The notes under the pieces were generated by a model, which saw only the letters and a program-made list of their open reading frames with translations, was not told the origin of the DNA and searched no databases. Shown here in pieces: positions 8,510 through 16,919 of a stretch of 64,000 bases of DNA. Every line of letters begins with the position of its first letter. The first letter of the stretch is position 1. The DNA is from Sulfuritalea hydrogenivorans sk43H (lineage in GTDB: Bacteria > Pseudomonadota > Gammaproteobacteria > Burkholderiales > Rhodocyclaceae), in assembly GCF_000828635.1 (NCBI RefSeq), contig NZ_AP012547.1, positions 1,178,001 to 1,242,000 on the forward strand. Direction: 5' to 3'. The position numbers were made by a program, and so were the translations under genes.

Positions 8510-9001
8510 TCACTCGTCGTAGTAGCCGAGTGCGGCATCCGCATGGCAGGCCGTGCAGTTGGCCCGGGTGCGGACATCCTTGTGCTTCCACTCCCAGTCG
8601 GGCACCTTGCGGTGCTCGCGGATCCATTTGGGCAATTCGGTGATGCGCAGCGGCGCATTCGAGCCGGATACCCCGCGCAGCAGCTTGTCGCTGTAGCGCA
8701 GGCCGCCCCTGTCGGCCGCGTTGGCGACCAGGTAGTCGGTGATGATCGCAGCGGTTTTCGGATCGACCGTTGCGTCGTCGCCGAAGTGGTCCTTCAGGTT
8801 GGCCATCATGCGTTGCCACGAACCGGCCGGCAGCATCGACGGCGCAAAGGCCAGGTGGCAACTGCCGCACTCTTCCTTGACCACGGGGTTGTTCACCGGC
8901 GCGAAGTAATGGCGGCCGCCGGCCTGCGCGCGGCCGAGCACGATCGCCGAGAAGCCGAGAACCAGCAGGCCGAGGGCCAGCGGACGGTAGGGGATGTTCA
9001 T
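8510..9001 (-). CDS. Diheme cytochrome c (DHC type)
   Basis: The 163-residue protein starts at the ATG at 9001, with AAGGAA upstream. Residues 1-27 are a signal peptide. Two covalent heme sites are visible: CGSCH at 45-49 and CTACH at 149-153. This size and spacing fit the DHC family, known from Rhodobacter sphaeroides and others as the electron-transfer partner of the oxygen-binding cytochrome SHP. It lies directly downstream of an SHP gene and upstream of PepSY and flavocytochrome genes on the same strand, which supports that assignment. It is expected in the periplasm. Confidence 0.88.
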   Translation of the reverse strand: MNIPYRPLALGLLVLGFSAIVLGRAQAGGRHYFAPVNNPVVKEECGSCHLAFAPSMLPAGSWQRMMANLKDHFGDDATVDPKTAAIITDYLVANAADRGGLRYSDKLLRGVSGSNAPLRITELPKWIREHRKVPDWEWKHKDVRTRANCTACHADAALGYYDE

Positions 9002-9027
9002 TGCGGATTCCTTTCCTGTGCGGGATG

Positions 9028-9450
9028 TCACTGGCCGGACATGAACGTCAGCCAGTCGCCTTTTTCCTGCGCGCTGCATTCGCGACCGAGCACTTCGTTG
9101 CAATTGCGCTTGAACCATTTTTCGACCTTCGCCGCGTCGGTGTAGCGCGACGGCGCGGTGGATACGGCCATCGGGTCGATGGCCTTGCCGGCCGGGGTGC
9201 GGCCGCCGGCGCGGGTATCCTTGCCGTGACAGGTGGTGCAGGCCGGCGTGTCGGGCTTTCCGCCGCTGAAGTTTTGCGTATGGAGCGTCTTGCCGCGCTC
9301 GGCGGAAAACCCGGAAAATGCCGGGTTGGCGGCTTTGACGGCCTTGGCATACTGGGCCAGCTGGTCCTCGCGCGGGCCGGCGATGCCGGCGCCGGAAAAC
9401 ATCAGGGTCAGGGATGCGGCGAGCAGGGCGGCGGTTGATTTCAGTTGCAT
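9028..9450 (-). CDS. SHP-type monoheme cytochrome c (DUF1924)
   Basis: The 140-residue protein starts at the ATG at 9450, with GAGGAG upstream. Residues 1-24 form a signal peptide. The single heme motif is CTTCH at 71-75. Asn116, directly before Cys117, with Cys125 eight residues later, matches the arrangement reported for the sphaeroides heme protein, where an Asn is the distal ligand next to a disulfide; the assignment of these residues is inferred. SHP binds oxygen and other small ligands, and its physiological role is unsettled. It is the first gene of the SHP-DHC set and faces the PepSY/two-component operon across a 139-base spacer. Confidence 0.85.
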   Translation of the reverse strand: MQLKSTAALLAASLTLMFSGAGIAGPREDQLAQYAKAVKAANPAFSGFSAERGKTLHTQNFSGGKPDTPACTTCHGKDTRAGGRTPAGKAIDPMAVSTAPSRYTDAAKVEKWFKRNCNEVLGRECSAQEKGDWLTFMSGQ

Positions 9451-9537
9451 GGTGTTCTCCTCGGTGGGGGTGCTGTGGGGCGTACTATGCGCGGGACGAA
9501 CTGAACCGAAAGTGAATCGCCCATTCATCCGGCGTTA

Positions 9538-9551
9538 AGCTTTTCGAAGCT
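9538..9551. promoter_or_regulatory. Inverted repeat in the SHP/two-component divergent region
   Basis: AGCTT-TTCG-AAGCT is a perfect 5-base inverted repeat lying between the divergent SHP and PepSY genes. It could be a binding site for the adjacent response regulator or a small hairpin; position is the only support. Confidence 0.3.
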
Positions 9552-9589
9552 ATAAACAGAACTTGCAGAAACCAGAAAGCCGGAATGCC

Positions 9590-9988
9590 GTGATCTCGAA
9601 TCTCCTCTCCTCCCGTCGTTGGCACACGCCATGCCTGTCGCTGTGCGCGGTTCTGCTTGCCTGCGGCAGCGGCGCGAGTGTCGCCGGGGATGGCCACGAC
9701 CGCGCGCGCCAGGCGCTGGAGGCGGGCGAAGTGCTGCCGCTGCGCGCCATCCTCGACCGGGTCGAGCGCGAATATCCGGGGCAGGTGATCGATGTCGAAC
9801 TGGAGCGCGAACACGACAACAAGCGCGAGCGCTGGGTCTATGAAGTCAAGGTGCTGCGCTCTGGCGGCACCCTCGTCAAGCTCAAGGTCGATGCACGCGA
9901 CGGTACGATCCTCGGGCGCAAGGACAAGGGCCGGCATCATGACCAGGGCACCCAGCAAAAAGATTCACCCGGCGGAGACGGACGCTGA
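9590..9988 (+). CDS. Periplasmic PepSY-domain protein ahead of a two-component system
   Basis: About 132 residues if started at the GTG at 9590; an in-frame TTG at 9563 would add nine. A signal peptide is followed by a PepSY-type domain: the AGEVLPLRAILDRVE helix, the YPGQVIDVELERE strand and the VLRSGGTLVKLKVDARDG hairpin. Its TGA overlaps the ATG of the response regulator (TGATG), so the genes are translationally coupled. Small PepSY proteins often precede OmpR-type regulators and are thought to help the sensor. The His/Asp/Gln-rich C-terminus could bind metal, which is inference. Confidence 0.85.
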   Translation: MISNLLSSRRWHTPCLSLCAVLLACGSGASVAGDGHDRARQALEAGEVLPLRAILDRVEREYPGQVIDVELEREHDNKRERWVYEVKVLRSGGTLVKLKVDARDGTILGRKDKGRHHDQGTQQKDSPGGDGR

Positions 9989-10650
9989 TGCGCATCCTGA
10001 TCGTCGAAGACGAACCGACCCTCCAATCGCAGCTCGCCCAAAGCGCCCGCGAGGCGGGCTACGCGGTGGATGTCGCCGGCAACGGCGTGGATGGCCACTT
10101 TCAGGGCGATACCGAGCCTTACGATGCGGTGATCCTCGATCTGGGGCTGCCGCAGATGGATGGCGTCACGGTACTCAGGAAATGGCGCGCCGCCGGACGC
10201 ACGATGCCCGTGCTGATCCTCACCGCGCGCGACGGCTGGCACGAGAAGGTCGCGGGCATCGATGCCGGCGCTGACGACTACCTAACCAAGCCGTTCCACA
10301 TGGAAGAGCTGCTGGCCCGGTTGCGGGCGCTGATTCGTCGCGCCGGCGGCCATGCCAGTTCCGAACTGGCGTGCGGGCCGCTGACGATCGATCTGCGCAA
10401 CAGCCGCGCCACGGTGGACGGCCAGGCGCTGACCCTGACCAGCCACGAGTACCGCGTGCTGGCCTACCTGATGCACCATCGCGACGAAGTGATTTCGCGC
10501 GCCGACCTCGTCGAACACATCTACGCCCAGGATTTCGACCGCGACTCGAACACGGTCGAGGTCTTCATCGCCCGGCTGCGCAAGAAGCTGCCGCCCGGCC
10601 TGATCGAAACCGTGCGCGGCCTCGGCTACCGCCTCGCCACGCCAAAATGA
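9988..10650 (+). CDS. OmpR/PhoP-family response regulator
   Basis: The 220-residue protein has a receiver domain (1-115) and a winged-helix DNA-binding domain (about 125-218). The phosphoacceptor Asp51 sits in VILDLGLPQMDG, the acidic pocket is EDE at 7-9, and the conserved Lys is in YLTKPF. The DNA-binding part shows LTSHEYRVLAYLM and VRGLGYRLA. It resembles the PhoP/QseB/PmrA branch. Overlaps with the PepSY gene upstream and the kinase downstream (ATGA) show one operon. The divergent SHP/DHC/flavocytochrome genes are the obvious candidate targets, an inference from position. Confidence 0.93.
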   Translation: MRILIVEDEPTLQSQLAQSAREAGYAVDVAGNGVDGHFQGDTEPYDAVILDLGLPQMDGVTVLRKWRAAGRTMPVLILTARDGWHEKVAGIDAGADDYLTKPFHMEELLARLRALIRRAGGHASSELACGPLTIDLRNSRATVDGQALTLTSHEYRVLAYLMHHRDEVISRADLVEHIYAQDFDRDSNTVEVFIARLRKKLPPGLIETVRGLGYRLATPK

Positions 10651-12050
10651 TTCCATCCCTGCTGCGCGGCTCGCTGCGCCTGCGCCTGCTTGCAGGCACG
10701 CTGTTCTGGATCGCGGCCTCGATTCTGGTGGCCGGCTGGGGCCTGGGCGGCCTGTTCCGCCAGCATGTGGCCGCGCAGTTCCATGCCGAACTGCGCACGC
10801 ATCTCGACCAGCTGACCGCCCAGCTCGCGCTCGACGAGCAGGGTCGCCCGCAACTGACCCTGCCCCTGAGCGATCCGCGCCTGAGCCGTCCCTACTCGGG
10901 CTATTACTGGCAGGTCGATGGCGTGGGCGATGTCGCGGCCAGGGGAGCCGCCGCTGCGGGGTTGCTGCGCTCGCGCTCGCTTTGGGATCACGTGCTGGCG
11001 GTGCCGCCGGACACGCCCGCCGACGGCGAAATCCACGAACACTGGGTGGTCGGCCCGGAGGGCAGGATGCTCGGCATGGTCGAACGCAGCGTGCGCATCG
11101 ACGAAACCGCGGACGGCAAGCCGCGAACATTCCGCCTGATTGCCGCGGCCGATGAAAGCCTGATGTCGGAGCCGGTGCGCCGCTTTAGCGGCGTGCTCTG
11201 GGCGGCGCTCGGCGTGCTCGGCGCCGGCCTGGTGATCGCGGCGCTGGTGCAGGTGTTCGTCGGCCTGGCGCCCCTGCGCGCCTTGCGCAGCGCGCTCGGA
11301 AAAGTGCGCAGCGGCGAGACGCAACGGCTGGAGGGGGATTTTCCCGCCGAAATCACGCCGCTGATCGAGGAATTCAACAGCGTGCTGGCGCAGAACGCGG
11401 AAGTCGTCGAGCGCGCGCGCACGCATGCCGGCAACCTGGCCCACGCGCTGAAGACGCCGCTGAGCGTGCTCGCCAATGCCGCTGATGGCAGGGAACACCA
11501 GGGCTCCGAGCTGGCCCGCCTGGTTGCCGACCAGATCGGTGTCGCGCGCACGCAGGTCGATTACCACCTCGCCCGCGCCCAGGCGGCGGCTTCCACGCGC
11601 GTCCCGGGTGCAAGGACCGCGCTGCTGCCGGTCGTCGAAGGACTGGTCCGGACCATGCGGCGCATCCATGCCGAACGACGGATCGAGCTCGCCGTTCTGC
11701 CGTTTCCGGAGGCCTTGAGTTTTCGCGGCGAAGCGCAGGACCTGCAGGAAATGCTCGGCAACCTGCTCGACAACGCCTGCAAGTGGGCGGTGCGGAGGGT
11801 CGAACTAAGTGCCCAGGCCAGCGGCGCCACCTTGACCATAACGATCGATGATGACGGTGCCGGGCTTGCGCCCGAACAGCGCGACCGGGTGATGCGCCGG
11901 GGCGTCCGCGCCGACCAGCAGGTGCCCGGATCAGGCCTCGGCCTGGCCATCGTCGACGATCTTGCGCGGCTCTATGGCGGCCGGGTGGAACTGGCCGATT
12001 CGCCGCTGGGCGGCTTGCGCGCAGTGCTGACGTTGCCGGCTGTTCAGTAG
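10647..12050 (+). CDS. Sensor histidine kinase (PhoQ/QseC-like)
   Basis: The 467-residue membrane kinase starts at the ATG at 10647, overlapping the regulator stop as ATGA. Helices at about 15-37 and 183-205 enclose a periplasmic sensor region of about 145 residues. A HAMP-like linker is followed by the H-box NLAHALKTPL with His266, the N-box LLDNACKW and G boxes DDDGAGL and GSGLGLAIV. The H-box form HALKTPL is typical of the PhoQ/QseC-related group. It partners the response regulator just upstream. Its signal is unknown; the flanking PepSY and heme-protein genes hint at a redox or ligand cue. Confidence 0.92.
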   Translation: MIPSLLRGSLRLRLLAGTLFWIAASILVAGWGLGGLFRQHVAAQFHAELRTHLDQLTAQLALDEQGRPQLTLPLSDPRLSRPYSGYYWQVDGVGDVAARGAAAAGLLRSRSLWDHVLAVPPDTPADGEIHEHWVVGPEGRMLGMVERSVRIDETADGKPRTFRLIAAADESLMSEPVRRFSGVLWAALGVLGAGLVIAALVQVFVGLAPLRALRSALGKVRSGETQRLEGDFPAEITPLIEEFNSVLAQNAEVVERARTHAGNLAHALKTPLSVLANAADGREHQGSELARLVADQIGVARTQVDYHLARAQAAASTRVPGARTALLPVVEGLVRTMRRIHAERRIELAVLPFPEALSFRGEAQDLQEMLGNLLDNACKWAVRRVELSAQASGATLTITIDDDGAGLAPEQRDRVMRRGVRADQQVPGSGLGLAIVDDLARLYGGRVELADSPLGGLRAVLTLPAVQ

Positions 12051-12063
12051 GGCCGCGATCGCG

Positions 12064-12156
12064 GAGTCGGCGCTGATGAGACCCCTGGGCAGCAGGGCGG
12101 TCGAGCAAAGTACGCTCTCCTCGCCGCTGCGGACGGCGACACGGCGTTTTTCGGCC
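12064..12156. repeat. Long dispersed repeat, copy 1
   Basis: About 90 bases that align at roughly three quarters of positions with 50623-50714, including GCGGTCGAGCAA and CGCTCTCCTCGCCG blocks. Its left edge (GAGTCGGCGCTG) and right edge (GGCGACACGGCG) resemble the two halves of the short dispersed repeat. It lies between the kinase and the DUF188 gene. Confidence 0.55.
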
Positions 12157-12161
12157 GTTCG

Positions 12162-12617
12162 TCAGCCCGGCTTGCGGCGGCTGGCGATGAAGCGATCGAG
12201 CTGGTTGGCGAAGCTCTGCCGGTCGGCATGGCTGAATGCCGGCGGCCCGCCGGTTTCCACGCCGCTGCTGCGCAGGCTGTCCATGAAGTTGCGCATGTCC
12301 AGCACCTGGCGGATGTTCTCCACGCTGTAGAGCTCGCCGCGCGGGTTCAGGGCGAAGGCGCGCTTCTCGATCACCAGCGCGGCCAGCGGGATGTCTGCGG
12401 TGATCACCAGGTCGCCCGCCGTTGCCTGTTCGACGATGTGGCTGTCGGCGACGTCGAAGCCTTGCGGCACCTGCACGGCGCGAATGAAGGGCGAGGGCGG
12501 CACGCGCAGCCACTGGTTGGCGACCAGGGTCACCGACAGCGAATGCCGGGTGGCGGCGCGGTAGAGGATTTCCTTGATGACGCCGGGGCAGGCGTCGGCA
12601 TCGACCCAGATCTGCAT
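12162..12617 (-). CDS. YaiI/YqxD family protein (DUF188)
   Basis: The 151-residue protein begins [18 protein letters not shown], the signature N-terminus of the DUF188 family, and continues with VTADIPLAA-type and [10 protein letters not shown] segments. DUF188 has a PIN-like nuclease fold with conserved Asp residues (Asp6, Asp8 here); its biochemical role is not established. Length fits the family (about 150). The start is the ATG at 12617; longer upstream frames run through the divergent gene. It sits 30 bases from a divergent gene of unknown function. Confidence 0.9.
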   Translation of the reverse strand: MQIWVDADACPGVIKEILYRAATRHSLSVTLVANQWLRVPPSPFIRAVQVPQGFDVADSHIVEQATAGDLVITADIPLAALVIEKRAFALNPRGELYSVENIRQVLDMRNFMDSLRSSGVETGGPPAFSHADRQSFANQLDRFIASRRKPG

Positions 12618-12647
12618 AATGACGGTTTCGAGTGACAGGATTCCATT

Positions 12648-13415
12648 ATGAACGACGGCAGCATCGAAGCCTTTTCGCTTCCCGCTGACGGGCTCGCAAG
12701 CCTTGCCACGCCCGAAGTGCAACGCCTCGCCGCGCGCATGGCGCAGGATGCCTTCACCCGCATCTTCCGCCTGACGCTGGAAGGCGACGAAGCCGCCTTG
12801 CAGGCTGCCGTGGAGGAGATCGAACGGCTGTCGCGCAACTGGGCGCGCGCCGCAAGCGATGAAGATTCCCGCGCCCTGCGCCAGGCCTTGCTGGTGAGCG
12901 GCATCGACCAGTGGGGGCTGGCCTGGTGCCAGGCTTTCGGGCTGACGGCGATTCCCGCCGTCAGCGCCTTGCTCGGCGCCCTGCGCAACGACCTCGATGC
13001 GGCGGCGGATGCGCGTTTCCAGCAGCAGTTCGCCGCGATCGAAAAGATCGAGAGCGACGCCGTCGATTTCAAGATGGAACTGCGGCGCAACATCCACATG
13101 GCCCTGTGGCACGCCATGGTCGCCTGCGAGGAACGCGGCGAGGCACTGGCGATACTCGCCGCGCTGGGCGGCATGCTGGCGGCGCTGACGACGCACATGC
13201 CGACACTGGGCTGGCGGCTGGTGGCGGATGCCCTGGCCAGCATCCAGTTGCGCTGCCTCGCCGAGGCCGCGGCCAGCACGGAGCTGGCGCGCGAAACCAA
13301 CGCGGCGCTGTTCACCGCCCTGCGTCAAAACCTGCCGCGCGAAATCTCCGAGCCGATGTTCGCCCACGCCAATCAGGCGGTGATCGCCTGGCAGCAGTCA
13401 CGGCGGATGCATTAA
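12648..13415 (+). CDS. Conserved-looking helical protein of unknown function
   Basis: A 255-residue, almost entirely helical, soluble protein rich in Ala, Leu, Glu and Arg; no signal peptide, membrane segment or known motif is seen. A His-Met-Ala-Leu-Trp-His segment (around residue 148) and several Trp residues are the most distinctive features. Codon use is like its neighbours, which supports a real gene. It is divergent from the DUF188 gene, 30 bases away, and convergent with the ornithine cyclodeaminase family gene, 5 bases away. Function not recognised. Confidence 0.7.
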   Translation: MNDGSIEAFSLPADGLASLATPEVQRLAARMAQDAFTRIFRLTLEGDEAALQAAVEEIERLSRNWARAASDEDSRALRQALLVSGIDQWGLAWCQAFGLTAIPAVSALLGALRNDLDAAADARFQQQFAAIEKIESDAVDFKMELRRNIHMALWHAMVACEERGEALAILAALGGMLAALTTHMPTLGWRLVADALASIQLRCLAEAAASTELARETNAALFTALRQNLPREISEPMFAHANQAVIAWQQSRRMH

Positions 13416-13420
13416 GCGCG

Positions 13421-14365
13421 CTAACCATTCCGTCCGGTGACGGATTCATACACCAGTTGCGCGGCGACGGCATCCTCGACGGCCTGGCCGAGCGCCTTGA
13501 AGATGACCGTGGTTTCCGGCGGCACCGCGACCTTGCCCGCCAGCACCTCGCCGATTTCGCAACGCACCCTGGCGCCGGAGAGAATCACGTCGCCCGATTC
13601 TGTTTCGGCGGCGGCACGGTGGTCGGCAATGACGTAGTTGCCCATGGCCTCGTCGTCCAGTTCGCGCCAGCCGGGGCGCGGTGCGCCCACCGCGTGCACC
13701 AGCGCACCGGGCTTGAGCCAGCGGCCCATCAGCACCGGCGTGCTGGCGTTGGTGACGGTGACGATGATATCGGCATTGCGCACGGCGGCCTCCGCATCGG
13801 CGCAGGCGATGCCGTCGATGTCCGCCGCGCAGCGCTCGGCGTTGGCGCGGGTCGGGCTCCAGACGCGGATGGCGCGGATCGGAACCACCTTGCGCAGCGC
13901 CAGCGCATGGCTGCGGGCCAGCGCGCCGGAACCGAGGATCGCGAGGTGCTTGGGCCGCTGGTCGCACAGCGCCCGGGTTGCCACCGCCGAGACGGCGGCG
14001 GTGCGCAGTTCGGTCAGCCAGGTGGCGTCCATCACCGCCAGCGGGTTGCCGGTTTGCGGGTCGAGCAGCAGCAGCGTCGCGATCATGGTCGGCAGTCCGC
14101 GCGCGGCGTTGTCCGGCACCTGGGTGATCAGCTTGGTGGCCAGCGCCCCGGCGGCAAGCGCCGGCTTGACGAAGAGCAGGCTGCCGGGAGCGGGCAGCTC
14201 CATCACGGTGCGCATGGGCTGGACCACGCGGCCGGCCGAAAGGTCGATCAGCGCCTGTTCGATGGCCGGCAGCAGGGCATCGAGCGAGAGGTGCCGGCGC
14301 ACGGTGTCGTTGTCCAGCAGCAGGGGGAGCTTGCTTGCGACGTTTGCGATTGGCGGGCGAGTCAT
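13421..14365 (-). CDS. Ornithine cyclodeaminase / mu-crystallin family dehydrogenase
   Basis: The 314-residue protein shows the family order: an N-terminal substrate-binding half with the RTVMELP strand and LLFVKPA (Lys71 region), then a Rossmann segment with LAILGSGALARSHALAL and VRVWSPTRA-like residues (IRVWSPTRANAERCA). Family members are NAD(P)-dependent cyclodeaminases, imine reductases or amino-acid dehydrogenases; the exact substrate cannot be told. The glycine motif is GSGALA rather than GTGxQA. No partner genes are adjacent; it is divergent from a small acidic protein gene. Confidence 0.86.
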   Translation of the reverse strand: MTRPPIANVASKLPLLLDNDTVRRHLSLDALLPAIEQALIDLSAGRVVQPMRTVMELPAPGSLLFVKPALAAGALATKLITQVPDNAARGLPTMIATLLLLDPQTGNPLAVMDATWLTELRTAAVSAVATRALCDQRPKHLAILGSGALARSHALALRKVVPIRAIRVWSPTRANAERCAADIDGIACADAEAAVRNADIIVTVTNASTPVLMGRWLKPGALVHAVGAPRPGWRELDDEAMGNYVIADHRAAAETESGDVILSGARVRCEIGEVLAGKVAVPPETTVIFKALGQAVEDAVAAQLVYESVTGRNG

Positions 14366-14460
14366 GGCGGTGGCAAGCTTTTTACGGGATGCACCATCCT
14401 ACCCCGTCGCGGCCGGATGCATTAGGATGCGCGTCTGGACACCCGAAGGCGGAGAACGAT

Positions 14461-14712
14461 ATGAAGAAGCTGTCACTTGAACTGCATGCGGAGCTCGAAA
14501 TCCCGGACGATTGGGAACTGGTCGAGCATCCTGCCGGAATCTACGTGCTCAAGGTCGGCGACCGCTTTGTCGACTTCGACATCACGCCGCTGGTGACCGC
14601 ATCCGAGGCGCCCGATGCCACCTGGAGCGACGAAGACGAGAAGTTCACCGACGACATCCTCGACATGGTGACCGGGCTCGATTCGAAGATGGAAATTACC
14701 TATTTGCAATAA
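14461..14712 (+). CDS. Small acidic protein of unknown function
   Basis: The 83-residue soluble protein starts at the ATG at 14461, with GGAGAACG in front; a longer frame from 14335 lacks a site. It is acidic, with short beta-like stretches such as GIYVLKVGDRFVDFDITP. No signal peptide or known motif is present. It is isolated, divergent from the ornithine cyclodeaminase family gene and convergent with the SCO gene. Function not recognised. Confidence 0.65.
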   Translation: MKKLSLELHAELEIPDDWELVEHPAGIYVLKVGDRFVDFDITPLVTASEAPDATWSDEDEKFTDDILDMVTGLDSKMEITYLQ

Positions 14713-14747
14713 TCGTGCAGTAATCGCAATCGCCGTGGGCAGGCCGC

Positions 14748-15413
14748 TCAGCGCAAGGGCGCGTTGCCGCGCCTGACGGTGCCTGGCCGCGACTGATCCG
14801 CATCCATCATGCCGCGGATGCGCGCGGCGATTTCCCGGGCCGGTGCGGTCATGGAGAACTTGGTGACGAAGCGGCCGTCGCCGTCCAGCAGGTACATTCC
14901 GGTCGAGTGGTCCATGGTGTAGATGTCCGCCGGAGCGCCGGGTTCCCGTACTTTTTCGTAGCGCACGCGGAAGCTTTCCGCCGCCCGCTGCAGTAGTTCC
15001 GGCGTACCCCGCAAGCCGACAATCGCCGGGTGGAAGGCGGCCGTGTATTCCTGCAGCAGGGCCGCCGTGTCGCGCTCCGGGTCGACCGTGATGAACAGCG
15101 GCTGCAGGCGCTCCGCCTGGTCGCCCAGCGCCTCCAGAATATTCCTGAAGCCGAGCAGCGTGGTCGGGCAGACGTCCGGGCAGGAGGTGAAGCCGAAGGT
15201 GACGAGCTGGAAGCGGCCGCGAAAGCTCTCATGCGTGACCACCCGGCCGCGCGGGTCTTTGAGCAGGTAGCGCGGCGCCAGGTCGACGATCGCGGCAGCC
15301 GGCTCCTCGGAATGCGTCGGCAGCGCCGGGGCGGTCTGGCCGAAGGCGGGAAGGACACAGCACAGCGCCAGGCACAGGGCGGAGCGCGCCGGGACGCGCA
15401 AGCGGTTTCGCAC
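14748..15413 (-). CDS. SCO1/SenC family copper chaperone-like protein
   Basis: The 221-residue protein has an N-terminal signal peptide and a thioredoxin-fold SCO domain. The copper-binding CxxxC is CPDVC at 78-82, and the distant His169 lies in MDHSTGMYLLD. These three residues are the known copper ligands in SCO proteins, which help assemble the CuA site of cytochrome oxidase or act as thiol reductants. It starts at GTG (15413), 6 bases after the stop of the small periplasmic protein at 15420, so they are probably co-transcribed. No oxidase genes are visible nearby. Confidence 0.9.
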   Translation of the reverse strand: MRNRLRVPARSALCLALCCVLPAFGQTAPALPTHSEEPAAAIVDLAPRYLLKDPRGRVVTHESFRGRFQLVTFGFTSCPDVCPTTLLGFRNILEALGDQAERLQPLFITVDPERDTAALLQEYTAAFHPAIVGLRGTPELLQRAAESFRVRYEKVREPGAPADIYTMDHSTGMYLLDGDGRFVTKFSMTAPAREIAARIRGMMDADQSRPGTVRRGNAPLR

Positions 15414-15419
15414 TTTCGC

Positions 15420-15776
15420 TTACTTCGCCACGGGTTGGGCTGCGGGCAATGCCGTCCTGAGTCGCTGCGCGACCTCGTCGATCCTGCCGGCGAGGCTCCT
15501 TGCATCGGGGCAGGCGACGGCGGACCGGGTCTGGGTCAGGTAGCCCTCCTGCGTCGCTTCCTCATACGCCGTGCCGAAGCGCTGCGTCTTGGGCGCATGG
15601 GCCAGCATCAGTACCTTGGCATGGGCGGCGGCATCCTTTTCGGCACAGGCCAGCGCCTGTCCGTTCAGGGTGCCGAGCTGCCTGACGGCGGCCAGGCCGG
15701 CTTCAAGGTCTTCGGCGCTGGCCGGCAGTGCAGCCGCGAGGCTCAGCAGGATGATCAAACGTATCGATTGTTTCAA
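15420..15776 (-). CDS. Small periplasmic protein of unknown function, upstream of SCO gene
   Basis: The 118-residue protein has a signal peptide (residues 1-21, ending PASA-ED) and two Cys residues (44 and 89) that could pair. The rest is helical. It seems to start at a TTG (15776), supported by AGAGGGAAG upstream. Directly upstream of the SCO/SenC gene on the same strand, it may work with it in periplasmic redox or copper handling; this is inference from position only. No family is recognised. Confidence 0.7.
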   Translation of the reverse strand: MKQSIRLIILLSLAAALPASAEDLEAGLAAVRQLGTLNGQALACAEKDAAAHAKVLMLAHAPKTQRFGTAYEEATQEGYLTQTRSAVACPDARSLAGRIDEVAQRLRTALPAAQPVAK

Positions 15777-15864
15777 GGTTCTTCCCTCTTGGTTCGGCGA
15801 TCCGATGGATTCCGGAAAGCCGCGATTTTAACGTGAAGCACCGTGTTCGAAGTCCCCGGCAACG

Positions 15865-15884
15865 GACGCGCGCAGCGCGCCGAC
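15865..15884. repeat. Short GC-rich palindrome
   Basis: GACGCGCGCAGCGCGCCGAC is nearly self-complementary and differs at two positions from the intergenic sequence at 33772-33791. A minor dispersed palindrome. Confidence 0.35.
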
Positions 15885-15912
15885 TGGTCAGAAAGCCATC
15901 GGCAGCACTGCG

Positions 15913-16797
15913 CTAACGCTCGACTTCGATCAGCACCTGCTGGTCGCCGCTGGCATCCACGGCGGCGCCCAGTCCCACCCGCACTCGCCCGGCGAGCACC
16001 AGCTCTTCGCGACGCAGCAGCAGTTCCTGGCCGTTCTGCAGCCGGACGAAGGTGCCGTTGCTGGACTGGTCGGCAATGATGATCTTTTCCTGGCGCAGCA
16101 TGACGCTCGCGTGGTGGCGCGAGGCCGTCGCCGCGGTGACCACCACCGTGCTTTTCGCATCGCGGCCGATGGTCGCCTCGGGATGCCGTTCATCGACCTT
16201 CCACACCTTGCCCTGGTAGGAGATTCTGGCGTCCCTGGAGGGCGCCTCGTCGACGGTGAAGTGGTCCGGCAGGATCGTGGTCTGCCCCTGGTCCTGCTGC
16301 CACAGGGCTTCGATGATGGTGACCTTGCCCTTGCGCCCCTTGACGGCCGTCGAGTAAAGCTTGCGGCAGGTGGCTTGCAGGTAGGAAGGCAGCGCTTCGT
16401 AGGTTTCGCGCGAGGTCAGGATCTGGTCGGGCGAGGCCAGTGTCGTGAGGCGCGACGCGAGGTTCACCGTGTCGCCGAAGTAGTCGCCATCGGTTTCGAT
16501 CACCGACCCCAGGTGGAAGCCTATCCTGAGCCGGATGCCGGCCTTGCCGCCGACGGTCTTCTCGAAGGTGGATTGCATCGCGTTGGCCGCCAGGATGGCC
16601 TGGGTTGCGGAGTCGAAGGCCGCCATCAGCTCGTCGCCGATGGTCTTGATCACCTGCCCGCCGTGGGCGACGGTCACCGCCTTCAGGCAGTCGAGGCAGT
16701 TGACCACGGCCTGCAGCGCCACGGTATCGCCGCTTTGCTCGTAAAGCCCGGTGCTGCCGGCAATGTCTGCGAAGAGAATGGCGCGCTGGTGTTCCAT
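15913..16797 (-). CDS. Class III adenylate/guanylate cyclase with C-terminal FHA domain
   Basis: About 294 residues from the ATG at 16797 (a TTG at 16833 would add 12). The N-terminal cyclase homology domain (about 1-170) shows ILFADIAGSTGLYE with metal ligand Asp11, and IKTIGDELMAAF with Asp55. GDYFGDTVNLASRL is the typical later motif. Residues about 190-285 form an FHA phosphothreonine-binding domain, with ATIGRD, SRHHASV and SSNGTFV. Cyclase plus FHA implies second-messenger synthesis controlled by, or placed by, a phosphoprotein. No Ser/Thr kinase gene is in the window. It is divergent from a membrane protein gene. Confidence 0.9.
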   Translation of the reverse strand: MEHQRAILFADIAGSTGLYEQSGDTVALQAVVNCLDCLKAVTVAHGGQVIKTIGDELMAAFDSATQAILAANAMQSTFEKTVGGKAGIRLRIGFHLGSVIETDGDYFGDTVNLASRLTTLASPDQILTSRETYEALPSYLQATCRKLYSTAVKGRKGKVTIIEALWQQDQGQTTILPDHFTVDEAPSRDARISYQGKVWKVDERHPEATIGRDAKSTVVVTAATASRHHASVMLRQEKIIIADQSSNGTFVRLQNGQELLLRREELVLAGRVRVGLGAAVDASGDQQVLIEVER

Positions 16798-16919
16798 CGG
16801 TTTCGGAAAATTGCAGGACTCGTCAATGGGCAATTGTAGGGCTGCCGCGGGGAGAATGCCATCGATGCGCGTCGTGGCGCATCCGGCCCCGGCCGGCAGC
16901 GGCGCATAATTGCGCCATC

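Noticed and set aside
12162-13367. 401-codon frame that would extend the DUF188 gene
   Set aside because: The part beyond 12617 is antisense to the 12648-13415 gene; family length and the [12 protein letters not shown] start fix the real N-terminus.
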